Shown piece after piece: positions 1 through 10,178 of a stretch of 64,000 nucleotides of DNA. The translations under genes and the position numbers were made by a program. Each line of letters starts with the position of its first letter. Position 1 is the stretch's first letter. Source of the DNA: Stomoxys calcitrans (lineage: Eukaryota; Arthropoda; Insecta; Diptera; Muscidae); the NCBI RefSeq assembly GCF_963082655.1, contig NC_081552.1, positions 184,186,571 through 184,250,570 of the forward strand, given 5' to 3'. The notes under the pieces are model-generated. The model was not told where the DNA came from. It did no database searches and saw only the letters and a program-made list of their open reading frames with translations.

Positions 1-410
1 TATTCGATTTGGCTGAAATTTTGCACGTGGTGTTTTGATATCACTTCCAACAATTGTGCTAAGTGTGATTTAAATCGGCTCATAACCTAGTATAGCTGCC
101 ATATAAACCTATCTTGGATCTAGACTTCTTGAGCCGCTGGAAGGCGCAGTTCTCATCTGTTTTGGCTGAAATTTTGCCAGAGGTGTTTTGTTATGACTTC
201 CAACAACTGTAATAAGTATGGCGCAAATCGGTATATAACCTGATATAGCTGCCATATAAACCAATCTGGGATCTTGACTTCTTGAGCCTATAGAGGGCGC
301 AATTCTTATCCGATTGGAATGAAATTTTGCACGACGTGTTTTGCTATGACTTCTAACAACTGTGCTAAATTATATGATTCGGCCCGGCCGAACTTAGCAC
401 GCTTTTACTT
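1..410 (+). repeat. Family E repeat, right end
   Basis: This is the right part of an E element, cut by the window edge. It has roughly 150-bp units with recurring phrases (tagctgccatataaacc, gacttcttgagcc, ggctgaaattttgcac). It ends in the palindrome TTCGGCCCGGCCGAA at 378-392, followed by cttagcacgcttttactta, the usual E right end. It is non-coding, and the same end recurs at 7316 and 43960. Confidence 0.8.
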
Positions 411-1074
411 ATTTTTGAAATGCTTGCTTTAAACATAGTAGAATCTGTTTGCCACTATTATTTTTCGCTTTATTACATTAGTACAGAAAAGATACGGTGG
501 CGAACAGGGCTAAACAAAAAGCAAAAACGAAAACTTTGGAGTAAATGGACTAAATGTGTTTTCCTATTTCCAAAAAAAATCTCCTTCTAGCGTGGGACGG
601 CCTAATGCACACAGCTTAGGTATGTTAATAGTGGCGTCCGTGACAGACTTGCTCAGACAGTTTATAGGCCATTGTGATTCCACAGTAACTACAGAATCGA
701 ACCCACGAGTTCGAAATCAACTCAACCTTATTAACTTTCTTCCGTACTTCCACAATAAATTCTCAGGAGAATAGTTGCAATGTCCTAACGAAATGTACAT
801 TGGTGCGTATGACGCATAAAAAAGTCAATGTGCTTCACAACGTATACGCTTTGGTCTACGGAGAAATTGTCCAATGGAGGTGTTCTGTCTTCACTTCTTA
901 GGAATATGACCATGAAGACCTGAAGATAGCGGAGTTAAAGTGTTTGCATAACATATATTGACCACATTGATATAATGGTTAAGAGGATCACGAACACCGT
1001 TTCTTAAGAAACGACCATTAATATGGTCGACATAAAAATTGGTCTAATGAAAGTTCGGAGAAGACCCTTAAATA
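411..1074. other. Unassigned stretch, no gene seen
   Basis: No credible coding signal is visible. A short open frame at 556-774 has no recognisable domain. About 45 bp near 560-605 (ending in gcgtgggacggcctaa) resembles 56440-56490, which precedes a decayed LINE ORF1. This may therefore be another worn copy of that element. Confidence 0.4.
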
Positions 1075-1345
1075 AGGCAAAAGTGACAAGGGCACCGCTG
1101 GGTTGGGAGATATATTGTATAAGGCTGGGATTAGTAGATCGCTGGGTGAGATGGAAAAGGCCCAGAAAAAATCCTGAATAAAATTTTACAGCTCCGTGGA
1201 AGATACAGCCAGGCCTCTAGGTTACGGAAGATCCTGTCCTTCACACCTAATACGGCAGAGTCATTCAACCAACGTTGGAGAATGTCTAGTGAGCAAATGC
1301 TGGAACCATACGTGAATTTACGTTTCACGGGAAAATCTCCAACGA
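1075..1345 (+). pseudogene. LINE ORF2 fragment (linker before RT)
   Basis: In frame from 1210, the translation reads ASRLRKILSFTPNTAE, then SSEQMLE and a weak RF-G motif. This is the layout of the linker between the endonuclease and reverse transcriptase of jockey/I-type LINEs, where SRLRKIL is followed by a Ser-Glu-x-Met-Leu stretch. No RT core follows. The copy is frameshifted upstream, and the next element begins by 1400. The family assignment is by motif only. Confidence 0.5.
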
Positions 1346-1542
1346 GCAGCGCTCAGTGGCATAGGATCGAAAAAAACTAGTAAGAATTATGCCATTTGAG
1401 AACGAATCGATATAAGTTAGGTAGGTTGAGCAGAGGGTGCGGATATTAATCCTTCACTTGGTAGCCTATGGACATGCACCTTAGCCAGTAATCGGCACGT
1501 TGTGTACTCTAAATACTAAAAAATAGCCTCGAAAAAGAAAAT

Positions 1543-1790
1543 CTAAGTTAGGAGTTCCATGCTACTTACAAAATCCTTAATTGTTTTCCATACCACTCTT
1601 CTAAGTTGGTTCATGTCTGGTATAGTGTCCCCACCTAAGTACCGGTGTCTGTTAGCCGCGAAAACCAGGCAATGACAAAGTAAATGCTCCAACGTCTCAT
1701 AATCTGCCCCACATGCCCTACACATGCTATCACTTGCGCGCCGATTTTACATAAGTGAGTCCTTCGTGTCCCGGTATAATACCGAAAGCT
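1543..1790 (-). pseudogene. LINE-B C-terminal Cys/His knuckle
   Basis: The minus frame reads CRACG, eight residues later HLLCHC, then a segment with GGDTIPDMNQLRRVV. C-x2-C-x8-H-x4-C is the knuckle that closes ORF2 in RNase H-bearing LINEs. The copy at 34380-34500 has the same motif (CRACGGDVETLEHFFCHC) and the same downstream words when its frameshifts are followed. The function is probably nucleic-acid binding (inferred from the family). The frame is broken upstream. Confidence 0.75.
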
Positions 1791-2640
1791 ATAATGACCT
1801 CCTTCTTACTTCCTTTCAGAAATAACCTCGTCTTCTCACGATCTGTTAGCCAAGTTTATTGACGGCAATCCTCTGGCCTTCACCACCAAATCGTCTGCCT
1901 TACTCCGTTATGGCCCGGCACCCAAACGATGCTGATTTTGCCATTCTCAGAGATGGCATTAATCTCGTTCTTTCACTCCCAGACTGTTCGCGACCTTACC
2001 GTCGTGGTCGTTATTGCCCTGATGACCAGTATACTGTCCGCACGGATAGTTACACTCGACGTCCTCGCGTGAACACCACACTACCTTTCGCATTCCGTGA
2101 TCGCCCGGATATCTGCCTGCAGGATTGTATTATAGTCAGACAGTCGGAAACAGATCTCAGTGCTTGGGTTCTTAATGAAGATCCCCAGGCCCACTTTGTA
2201 TTCTAGCTTTGATCCATCTGTATAGCAAGACCTCTTAGATGGCAATACCAGAGTTTCGTCAATCCAAGACTGTGCCTCTCAAGTCAAGTGTCATCTCAAG
2301 TATTCGATCGGAAACCTCTTTCATTCCTTCCAGGTTTCCTACCGTCGCCTCAATTAAACCGCGATGGTCTGACCTGCTCCTACCATCTATCCATTGCCGC
2401 AAGTCTCATAGCCGAAGTGGCTTCGGCTGTATGTCTATGGGTCGGATATCTAGAATAGTCTTCCGTGCCCAAGTGGGCGTGGTCCCATCGCTCCGCCTAT
2501 GCCAAGACAATATGTTCTCTGAACCTGTTGTATTATCCATATGTTGCACTTTTTCTCCATTGCTGTCCACCAAACTACTGAGACGTAAGTAATCACGATC
2601 CTGTAAAGCCTGTGTACTTTTCTCGGATTCAGGCCCCATT
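1791..2640 (-). pseudogene. LINE-B RNase H / thumb region, decayed
   Basis: The minus-strand frames between the RT end and the knuckle are broken by many stops and shifts. The best open part is 2639-2406, a connector-like stretch rich in charged residues. Near 1860 the minus strand reads like the end of an RNase H domain (KADDL.VKARGL), matching the better-preserved ADDLAMKARGL at 34095-34127. Plus-strand open frames at 1859-2592 are shadows of this region. Confidence 0.55.
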
Positions 2641-2713
2641 TCGAACCTACGGCCCGTCTATATAGTGCCCAACATCTATAAGCCTTCTCGGCACGCTTCT
2701 GAATGTGACACTT

Positions 2714-2905
2714 TCAATTCAGTTTCCAGGCCAAGATGATCCTAAGTATTTGACCTTGTGAGACATCGAAATCGAAATGGCTCACCTTTGTCTTCCTCGT
2801 AAACAAGCAGATTTCGGTCTTTTCTGGGTTAACATTGAGACCCTTATGTTTAGCCCAGTCATATGCCATCTGCAAGACCCGTTCGTCCCTTTTGCATAGC
2901 TGGTT
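2714..2905 (-). pseudogene. LINE-B reverse transcriptase, C-terminal part
   Basis: The minus frame contains YDWAKHKGLNVNPEKTEICLF followed by TRKTK. This is the region just after the RT catalytic core in LINEs (the W..GL.VNP.KTE..LFT consensus). The YxDD core itself lies in the deleted part. At its 5' side the frame meets the N-terminal finger segment at about 2905, which marks an internal deletion rather than a natural domain order. Confidence 0.75.
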
Positions 2906-3228
2906 CATTTTCCAACGAAGAGGACGCAGAAGGTGACGACGACGACGACGAAGCTTGTGACCCACTGCTATCTTTGTTCACACAGCACCTTGCAATATTT
3001 TCCGTGTGACTATACTCCGGTTGTGACGAAAGGCCAGAGCAAGATCGGAAATTTACCCACTCCATGCACCGGTTACACCTCACCGACACCAACCGATGGT
3101 GGAGCCGGTTCTGGCAAATCGAACAGAACCGTGGTTCGGGGTTCTGTTCAATATTGTCAAGGACCAGAAGAGTGCGAAGAAGGCACTCTGGGCTATGCCT
3201 CTCCCATGACGAAAAAAGGACAAACACG
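2906..3228 (-). pseudogene. LINE-B N-terminal PHD-like finger with 2A-like motif
   Basis: From 3227 leftwards the minus frame has DNIEQNPEP at 3158-3132. A Cys-rich module follows with C35, C38, C51, C54, C63 and C81-C82, then a Ser-rich tract (about residues 92-106). Many insect LINE ORF2 proteins begin with a 2A-like D-x-E-x-NPGP motif and a PHD-like finger. Here the essential Gly of NPGP is Glu, and Asn59 stands where a zinc-binding His is usual. The frame then runs into the RT C-terminus through a deletion. Confidence 0.7.
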
Positions 3229-3516
3229 TGGCAGCCCTTGCCGATGAAAATTCCATCGGGTCAATCCGGTGCGTACAACCGGCTGGCATGGTCTCTTAAC
3301 GTTCGGTGTTAAGTGACTATGAATTCATTCGGTCATAGTCCTCCTATGATTATGGAAGGTGGTTAAGGTGAGAATCGTTCGCCGTGTCGTGAAGTTTTAA
3401 GGCGTTCGTTCTTAAGCACCGCTTTCCACAGATTGCTTTATACGTGGTCAACCCGATGAATCCTTCATTGGCAAAGGCTGTCGCCTCAGTGGACAACACA
3501 CTGATTCAACAACAAC
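3229..3516. repeat. Inverted pair of a short LINE 5' motif
   Basis: The phrase gcagcccttgccgatgaa with catcgggtcaatccgg lies in plus orientation at 3231-3285. Its relative lies in minus orientation at 3455-3512 and continues into the cctcagtggacaacacac / caacaaca end. A third copy is at 9598-9660. In flies I associate this motif with LINE 5' regions; here it forms an imperfect inverted pair around about 150 bp. Confidence 0.5.
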
Positions 3517-4220
3517 ACTACTTCAAACTAACTTAAGCCTAACATTCCTTTTTCTTGAGTCACATATTGATCGGTACACCTCACCAATACTGGGTTGGTC
3601 TCGTAGATGATCGGTTTAGTCGGGCTTTACTGCCAAATATCTTTCTTTTGCCCCTTTTCAACCAATGATTTAAAATGTCATGGTTTATCGGTATAACAGT
3701 ACAGTGACGCCCTCAAGCGGTACATAGTCTAACCAAAGGTATCAGTTGTACTCAAAGGTTGTTGTCCAAGATGTTCAGAGCAACAATCGAGAATCGTATA
3801 TGAAAATCGATTTAGTGTTATCGATTGCATTAAAATCGAATGTTGACAATTTCGACTACTGTCAAATGCTTAGAGAAAGAAAACAGCTGTTAAAGTATCA
3901 CCAGCCTCTTGCTTGGTGTACCCTTATTTGTTTTGTCGAACAAAAATAAAAAGTGTCGTAAATTATATTTTGGTGAATATGTAAAACAATTTGGAAACGC
4001 ATTTCTTGAAACAAAAGTGTAAACGCAATTTCTGTCCAATCATTGAAAACAAAGAGGGGCGATTTTGTGTCACAACTGTTGTGGATTAACAGAAAGAGTG
4101 GATACATCAAAAATTATTCTACTCTTCGTTGATAATAGATTTTTGTTGTGCTGCAAAAGGCAGGAGTGCGAGGAGAGCTGTTTATCGAAGGACTCAAGGG
4201 CGGCAAAGGCGATCAGCGAA
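3517..4220. other. Upstream region / probable 5' UTR of the CUE gene
   Basis: No transposon signature is seen from about 3620 to 4220. This region probably holds the promoter and 5' UTR of the gene starting at 4221. The reading frame stays open upstream to about 4065 without another ATG. A usable splice acceptor (gcaaaaggcag) ends at 4162, so coding sequence could also enter from an upstream exon in the same frame. Confidence 0.5.
3819..3826 (+). promoter_or_regulatory. DRE-like element
   Basis: TATCGATT matches 7 of 8 bases of the Drosophila DRE (TATCGATA), which is common in housekeeping promoters. A second ATCGATTT lies at 3806. Position upstream of the CUE gene makes a core-promoter role possible; this is inference only. 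Confidence 0.3.
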
Positions 4221-5286
4221 ATGGCCTCGACAATGCAATTAGAATTTGCCCAGGCAATGTCGGATTTTAAAATTATGTTTCCGGACATGGACCGAGATGT
4301 GATAGAGGCTGTGTTGAGGGCAAATCAAGGAGCTGTTGATGCCACCATTGATCAGCTGCTGCAAATGTCCACAGATAATCAGGTGAGTGAATCCGGGCAA
4401 CTAGTGAAATGGTGACAATTATACCTTACCTTGATTTTCTGTGTGTGTGTTTTTTTTTTGTACTTTTGTTTTTGTGTAGAATGAAAAACTGCGCAACGAA
4501 CTGGAAAATGTTTCGCCACAAAGAAGTCTCATTAACCTGAGCGATAGCGATACCGAAGCTATTAGCCGGCACACCAACAAACCACCAGCAACTGGTCAAT
4601 TGATAGATGTTGACGATATCGATGGTATTAATAGCGGCATGGAGAAATCATTGCCTGCTGCCTCGGCGCTTATGAATCTCAATACCAATTCACCGAATCA
4701 CAGCACAGGGGCTTCGCCGAAAGTCAGGCCACCTAGCCAAACAACCAAATCATCGCAGGGCAATACACCCAAGCGTTCACAAGCAGTGCGCAGCCAGTCG
4801 GCCATCAATAGACGCTGGAACCCACCCATGCTGTTGCCTTTGCCAACGACATTTCTACGCCTAAATCCCATGAACAGTGGCGGTGGCAACACTATTGCTT
4901 TGCCCTATGATCCCAATCGGGATTTTGATTTGCCGGATGAACAATTCGCCATGATGCTGCAAAACGAGGAGTTTATGAATCAGCTGCGAATCAACCAAGA
5001 GTTCATGAATGCTTTGGAGAAAGAACATGGAGGCAAGGGCAAGCCAGATGCCGATGCGGACTTCAAGGATCGTTTGAAGAACATGGGGAAGATGTCACGT
5101 AAAAAATTCCTGCAAGTGGCTAGGGTATTTACATGGCAGCGCAATAAAAAGGTAACAACGGCCAAACAAATCGATTCCTTGCCTCTCAAAGAGGAGCCCA
5201 GTGACGATGAGGAGAACCATCGAAATGTCCACACCAGCAGCGATCACTCACACACACAAAGTTCCCAACAGCAACAACGCAAGTAA
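4221..5286 (+). CDS. CUEDC1: CUE domain-containing protein, CUEDC1 orthologue (2 exons)
   Basis: Exons 4221-4382 and 4480-5283 plus TAA give 322 residues. Residues 7-50 are a CUE domain, a monoubiquitin-binding three-helix fold. The MFP motif (19-21) and the di-leucine in ATIDQLLQM (46-47), both known ubiquitin-contact sites in CUE domains, are intact. LEFAQAMSDFKIMFP is very close to vertebrate CUEDC1. A Ser/Pro-rich linker follows. Two conserved C-terminal blocks come next: PDEQFAMMLQNEEFMNQL (206-223) and FKDRLKNMGKMSRKKFLQVA (249-268). An acidic LKEEPSDDEE and a His/Ser/Gln tail end the protein. I chose the ATG at 4221 because it is the first Met in the open frame and is close to the domain. 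Vertebrate CUEDC1 is somewhat longer. The terminal TAA lies inside a GTAAGT donor-like sequence, so a further exon is possible. The cellular role is poorly defined; ubiquitin binding is inferred. Confidence 0.9.
4383..4479 (+). other. Intron of the CUE gene
   Basis: This is a 97-bp phase-0 intron with donor cag|gtgagt and acceptor tttgtgtag|aat, preceded by a T-rich tract. Splicing joins Gln54 to Asn55 and keeps the frame open on both sides. The unspliced frame would stop soon after, at 4413. Confidence 0.9.
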
Positions 5287-6080
5287 GTCTCTTCTCCATA
5301 TCAGATGTTTTGGGGAAAAGTTATCTTTGCCATAAAAAAGGAGAAGAAGAACTTTTGCCGATTCCTAAAGACTTGAGTTCTTATCATCATTTTGAGTTGA
5401 GTTATCAAGGCTTGTTATAATTTGAGTATACTTACATACATGTTTATTTTGTTTATGAAGATAAACCATGCAAAGATAAAACATTCATATTTACCCACTA
5501 CGTGCGAAAGGGCTTTCAAAACAAAAGACGAGACGTTAAAGATTGAATCTCATTTATTGTGTCATAAACCAAAACATTCAACTATTGTTATTAATGTACT
5601 CTACATACATCTAAGCATATTGTCAGCGACCAGCCCAGTCTTATACATTTGTCTCTTTGGGTTTCCTTTATATATCTCTGCAACATTTTATATACGCCTT
5701 TTTCTTTAAACTTCACCTTTTAATGAATCTCTCTCATATGATTTTATATAGCAACTTATAATTTATCGTATCTCTTCCTTTTTAAATGTGTGCAATATTT
5801 ATACATACATACGTACGTACGCACATACACATGTGTAATATAGTAATTATGTATCATGTTAATTCATAGCTGATGTTTTATTTTTGTTAGTTATTTAAAT
5901 TTAAGCTTTAATTTTTTTATATGAATTTTTTGTGTTTGTTGCAATATTTGCGTAAAGAAATTTTATTTTAAATAAAATAATACTTGTAGTTTTAGTTAGT
6001 TTAACTAGTTGGAAAAGTTTTTTAAATCTTTAATTGTTACCCAGTGATTGCTGAGAATCGAACCCTTTTAAAATGGCTGA
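5287..6080 (+). other. Probable 3' UTR and downstream AT-rich DNA
   Basis: This AT-rich DNA has no domain-bearing frame; the open frame at 5422-5709 is low-complexity chance. A (cata/cgta) microsatellite lies around 5803-5832. An AATAAA sits at 5971. If the TAA at 5284 is the real stop, the 3' UTR would be about 0.7 kb. Confidence 0.5.
5971..5976 (+). terminator. Candidate polyadenylation signal
   Basis: AATAAA lies about 690 bp past the CUE gene stop, followed by T/G-rich sequence (ttgtagttttagttag). It is a plausible 3' end of that transcript, but such hexamers are frequent in AT-rich DNA. Confidence 0.35.
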
Positions 6081-6284
6081 GCAACGGCCAATTTTTATAA
6101 GGCATTGCAGTTATTTTTACCTAAATAGTTTTTAAATGATCCCTCAATCATTGCATTAAGGAAAAAAAAGGGAGACTTCTCTAATATCAATGCGCGCTGC
6201 CCGTTCTATGTTGTGCCTCTATAAGTTTGGTTGACAGGAGGAGTTGCAGTGCAGTACAATTGGCTTACTGTGCACTCTAATGAG

Positions 6285-7350
6285 GGTTCCGATTTGGCTG
6301 AAATTTTACACGTAGTATTTTGACTTCCAACAACTGTTTCAAGTACGGTCCAAAGCTGTCTATAACCTGTTATAGGCCCCATATAAACCGATCTCCCGAT
6401 TTGACTTCTTGAGCCCTTACAAGTCGCAACTTTTGTCCGAATTGGATAAATTTGTGCATGTGGTGTTTCGTCATGGCTTCCAACAACTGAGCCAAGTGCG
6501 GTCCCAATCGGGCTATAACCTGATACAGCTCACATATGAGCCCTTACAAGCCCGTAGTGTTTTGTTATGACTTTCAAGAACTGTGTCAAATACGGTCCAA
6601 ATCGGTCTATAACCGTATATAACTCCCCTATAAACCGATCTCCCAATTGTACGGACTGATTTTGAAACCCCCGAAAGCATAATTCTTAACCGATTTGGAT
6701 GAAATTTTGCATAATATCTCCTACCTCCAACATCCTTGCTAACTATGGTCTGAACCGGTCTATAACCGGATAAAATTCCAACTTACCCATTTTTCTTCCT
6801 AAGCCTCTATGGAGAGCAATTCTTTTCAATTTGACTGAAAATACATGCAAGTATGGTCTGAATCTCATATACAAACGGATCATCCAAATTTTTTTTATAC
6901 CCTCCACCATAGGATGGGGGTATTCTAATTTCGTCATTCTGTTTGTAACACCTCGAAATATGCGTCTGAGACCCCATAAAGTATGTATATTCTTGATCAT
7001 CATGTCATTTTAAGTCGATCTAGCCATGTCCATCCGTCTGTCTGTCTGTTGAAAGCACGCTAACTTTCGAAGGAGTAAAGCGAGCCGCTTGAAATTTTGC
7101 ACAAACACTTTATATTAGTGTAGGTCGGTTGGGATTGTCTTGACTTCTTGAGCGGCTAGAGGGCGCAATTCTTGTCCGATTTGGCTGAAATTTTGTACAA
7201 CGGCTTCTCATCTCATGACCTTCAACATACGTGTCTAATATGGTCTGAATCGATCTATAGCTTGATACAGCTCCCATAAAAAACCAATGCGATCCATGGT
7301 GGAGGGTATATAAGATTCGGCCCGGCCGAACTAAGCACGCTCTTACTTGT
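6285..7350 (+). repeat. Family E repeats, two joined copies
   Basis: Positions 6285-6890 are E internal units (ggctgaaattttacac, tataggccccatataaacc). A second E starts at about 6893 with the canonical left end ataccctccaccat and includes cacctcgaaatatgcgtctg. It ends with atggtggagggtat and the palindrome TTCGGCCCGGCCGAA at 7316-7330. Open frames at 6743-7013 are translations of the repeat. Confidence 0.8.
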
Positions 7351-7374
7351 TTTATTTTACCAACGAGCAGGGGA

Positions 7375-7842
7375 TGTTGTTGTTGTAGTAGCAGTTTGTT
7401 TTGTTCTATTTTTCCTGTGCTTGATTCTATTGAGCCTCCAGATCCAGGAACTCTGCGACTAAAATGGGGTGCGTCTGTTAGGATCTGGGTCTGAGTCGAG
7501 TGGGTCAGACTGGGCCGATAAACAGGTGACGTGTGTTATGTGGTCCCAGGTCACAATCAGGACTTACATCCTGTACGTTGGCATCAATCCTTGCACTATA
7601 CGAGTTGAGGCGTCTGCATCTGCCGGACCGTTATTGACTCCGAGCTATTCTGGATTGCCTGGGGAGGTCATATTCTTTAGGTGCAATAGTCCAAGGACTA
7701 CATTCACCCGGTAGCTATTTACCGCATCTGCTACCATGTCTGCACGATTGTTGTCTAGATTCGCATGATATGCCGCTTGATCTAGAGGTTGGATTGCTCC
7801 AAGTGTTCCAGTTACAAATTTCGCTTATGTTTGTTGACTAAC
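7375..7842 (-). repeat. Dispersed repeat L (adjacent to LINE-B)
   Basis: A tgttgttgtagtagcag start is followed by phrases shared with 21555-22050: ggtgacgtg, tgtggt.ccaggt, acatcttg / acatcctg, ttgaggc..ctgcatct. In this copy it directly abuts the 3' side of the LINE-B endonuclease. It may be part of a LINE, but LINE-B copy 1 lacks it. The open frame at 7469-7714 shows no domain. Confidence 0.5.
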
Positions 7843-7846
7843 CTGT

Positions 7847-8805
7847 TTATTTCCAGATTGAACTCGTTGATTCTGTGGTTAGTTGGGTCCGTACAGTGAA
7901 TCCCACCACTGTCTGCGCCGGCAAATTGGGCCGCACTTGGGTTATTCGACCGGCTGGTATAAAGCGAGCGGCAGCTGCGTTAATGATATCTCGGAATTTC
8001 CTCTCGGCAACTAGCACATCCGAGGAGGGTGTCAGTTCACTGAAGCGGCGATTGGTGTATTCTCTGAAGCCAGCCCAATCGGCCTTCTTCTGATTGATAA
8101 ACGTCCGCCGCTCAGAGGTTATGAAGTCGGGTGATCGGTCGATGGTGAGAATTATGGGGAGGTAGTCCGATCCCAAAGAAATGACGGCTTGCCAGGATAC
8201 ATCACTTAGGAGATGAGGAGATGCAATGGAACTATCTGGCGAGCTCCTACACCTCCTCGTAATCCTAATGGAGGCATACTCAATCACAATCCTCTTTGTT
8301 AACCCGCCCGCCGGTCGTTATCTGGAGGAGAATGCCATGAAATGCGATGCTCATTGAAGTCCCCTAGAACCAGACATTATGGCCAGATAGTAGCCCTCTT
8401 ATGTCGGGCTTAGAAGCCTGGCCGTTAATTGGGACACAGCTACCAACCGGCGGTATGTACACGTTGTATAGCTCTATCTCGGCAGTACCGGACATGACTG
8501 CTATCCCCATTCCTTAAGCGATCCTTAGGTAGCACATTGTATCCGTGACAACTGTGTCAGCTGCAGGTATTGGTCAACTTTGTCTCTTGTATCGCTGCAT
8601 GCAATACGTTCTTTCGTCTCATAAAATCCACTATCTCGTCGATCTTTCCTCGGAGACCGTTGCAATTCAATTGCAAAAATGATACACTTCCCGGCACAGT
8701 CCTGGCAATATTGGAGCTGGGATGCTGCTGTTGCGTGGGTAAGGCCATCCGACAATGAGGACGCAGAAGGCGACAACGCAGGTGAAATTCCCTACACATG
8801 CAAAT
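7847..8805 (-). pseudogene. LINE-B copy 2: APE-type endonuclease domain
   Basis: The minus frame from about 8740 opens the endonuclease with LQLNCNGLRGKIDEIVDF and IQETKL, including the metal-binding Glu of QETK. The middle part (8290-8560) is shifted. The C-terminal part (8287-7847) has DVSWQAVISLGSDYLPII, then the linker to RT ending near FIPAGRI. In active APE endonucleases this site reads SDH. Here the His codon is Tyr (8162-8164), so catalysis would be lost even without the frameshifts. At its 5' side it joins a different LINE at about 8806. Confidence 0.8.
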
Positions 8806-9215
8806 GCACTGTGTTGGCGGATTATTGACATTTGTCTTGAATATCTGGATGTCGTAGTCAGTGGAAAAGATATTTGCCGTAAGTCGATTCGACACACGAA
8901 CAGTTTGGGCGAAAAAGGAATTATCTCTGTAATGCATTCTTTAGTCAGCTGGACAACCAACCACAAACGGGTGTGAATTCCTGGAGAGTTTCGTATTTCT
9001 GACAAACATCCTTTCGTCAAGAATAAGAAGGCGGATAGCGGTGGTACACACACCATGATAGTAATGATAGAACAGTGCCACGCAACACACGTTGCGACGG
9101 TGTTCAAGTGGAACACTAGAGTTGATTACCGTACTGTCTCCTATCAACACTATCGCTCTCCTCTAAACACGGTCGAGTAGCTCCAAGGATATCTTCGAAG
9201 CACCGGCCTATACAT
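8806..9215 (-). pseudogene. C-terminal fragment of a jockey/CR1-like LINE ORF2
   Basis: The minus frames read LELLDRV, GDSTVINSSVPLEHRRNV, ALFYHYYHG, RNTKLSRNSHPF, then DNSFFAQTVRVSNRL. This order (LEHRR, LFYRYYHG, TRLS.NSHPF, SFF.RT...WN.LP) is the tail after the RT domain in jockey/CR1-type LINEs. It ends at about 8806, where the LINE-B endonuclease takes over. Stops and shifts show it is dead. Confidence 0.65.
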
Positions 9216-9382
9216 GCGAGTTGTATTCCATCTTCGGCCTAATGTATGTAGTTTAGATTTTTAGAAGATGAAGAGAAGTAGTTGCGTTATGTCTCGTCAA
9301 GCTCCTGTAGTTGAGCAAGCTCGTTCCGGTCCAAAGCACCGTTCGCCGCGGGAACAGAGTGGCCATTTGTTACTTAATGGCT
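9216..9382 (+). repeat. Fragment of dispersed repeat K
   Basis: Positions 9293-9375 (cgtcaagctcctg, gagcaagctcgttccggtcc, gtggccatttgttactta) match the end of repeat K seen at 54800-54905 and, reversed, at 24300-24390. The bases at 9216-9290 are unassigned. Confidence 0.6.
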
Positions 9383-10178
9383 TACCAATATTTTTTTGGG
9401 CGCAACTATTCATTTTAATTGAGTCTTGATACCCGAAAGCAGTAAGTTTGTATAGCCCATGACAACAGCCTGCATCGTCACAAACTTGAGGCAATATCTC
9501 AAGGACGTTGGAGTATACAAATGACAGTATATTAACTATCCCACTCCAATAGTTCCTAAGTTCCTGGCTTGTAGACAACTATCACCATCAATCTGGCAAC
9601 TGCATGGCGGCGATGAAGTCCTTCATCTACAGGGGCTGCCGTCTCAGTGTACAACAACAACAAACAAGCTGTCTTAGGCGACATCAGCAAAGGTTCTTGG
9701 ACCCATGTTTCTCTTGTTAGCCTTATTTCTTTTGGACATGGGTTGCCCTTCGGCTGATCGCAGCCATTTGTCTGACTACTGTGCCGTTTTCGTATCTAGA
9801 CATGTAGCCTCAATTAAGAGAACCAAGCGTATTGGTTTGCTTGAGATAGCCTAGGCAAATTAAAGACAAATGAAGATAAAATAGGTTCGGTCTTGTTCTC
9901 AAGACTCGAACCAGGTGAGTTTACAAAAAGCCAAAAAGCCTGTTTGCCGGTTAGTTAGCACTACGATCTGATACCAACTCCTCAGCAGTTTGGTCTTTGG
10001 AGTCCATTCTAAACCTACTTTCCGAGCTCTAGAACTGCCGCTCTACTCGAACTAGGCGAGGATAATCAACCGCCTAGTGATAATATTATCATAGCTATCC
10101 TTTAGTGACTTATCTATTACGAGAATATTCTTCAGGAACGAACAACAAAACATCTACTCCGCTCAAGGGTTCAAACAA
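9383..10178 (-). pseudogene. LINE-A copy 5: 5' region and ORF1 remnant
   Basis: The 5' end at about 10178 (ttgtttgaacccttgagcgga in minus sense) matches LINE-A 5' ends at 18840 and 38110. The frame at 9578-9383 reads NYWSGIVNI, LPQVCDDAG and KLTAFGYQDSIKM, the DUF4780-like nucleic-acid-binding ORF1 core. A 60-bp copy of the LINE 5' motif is inserted at 9598-9660, and repeat K replaces the rest of ORF1 at 9383. It is heavily frameshifted. Confidence 0.7.

Larger units (their letters stand above)
1400..3300 (-). mobile_element. LINE-B copy 1, internally deleted
   Basis: A non-LTR retrotransposon lies on the minus strand with its 5' side at the right. From right to left it has an N-terminal Cys-rich finger (3190-2910), an abrupt join to the RT C-terminal part (2905-2714), an RNase H region (about 2640-1790), a C-terminal Cys/His knuckle (1725-1543) and a 3' UTR ending near 1425 in gttaggtaggttgag. 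The endonuclease and most of the RT are missing at the join near 2905-2912. The 3' UTR matches 34570-34640 and 55325-55462. Confidence 0.8.

Noticed and set aside
1859..2592. Plus-strand open frames of 115 and 117 codons
   Set aside because: Antisense shadows of the LINE-B RNase H region.
6056..6072. B-box-like sequence on the minus strand (gggttcgattctc)
   Set aside because: No A box or SINE body nearby; an isolated match.
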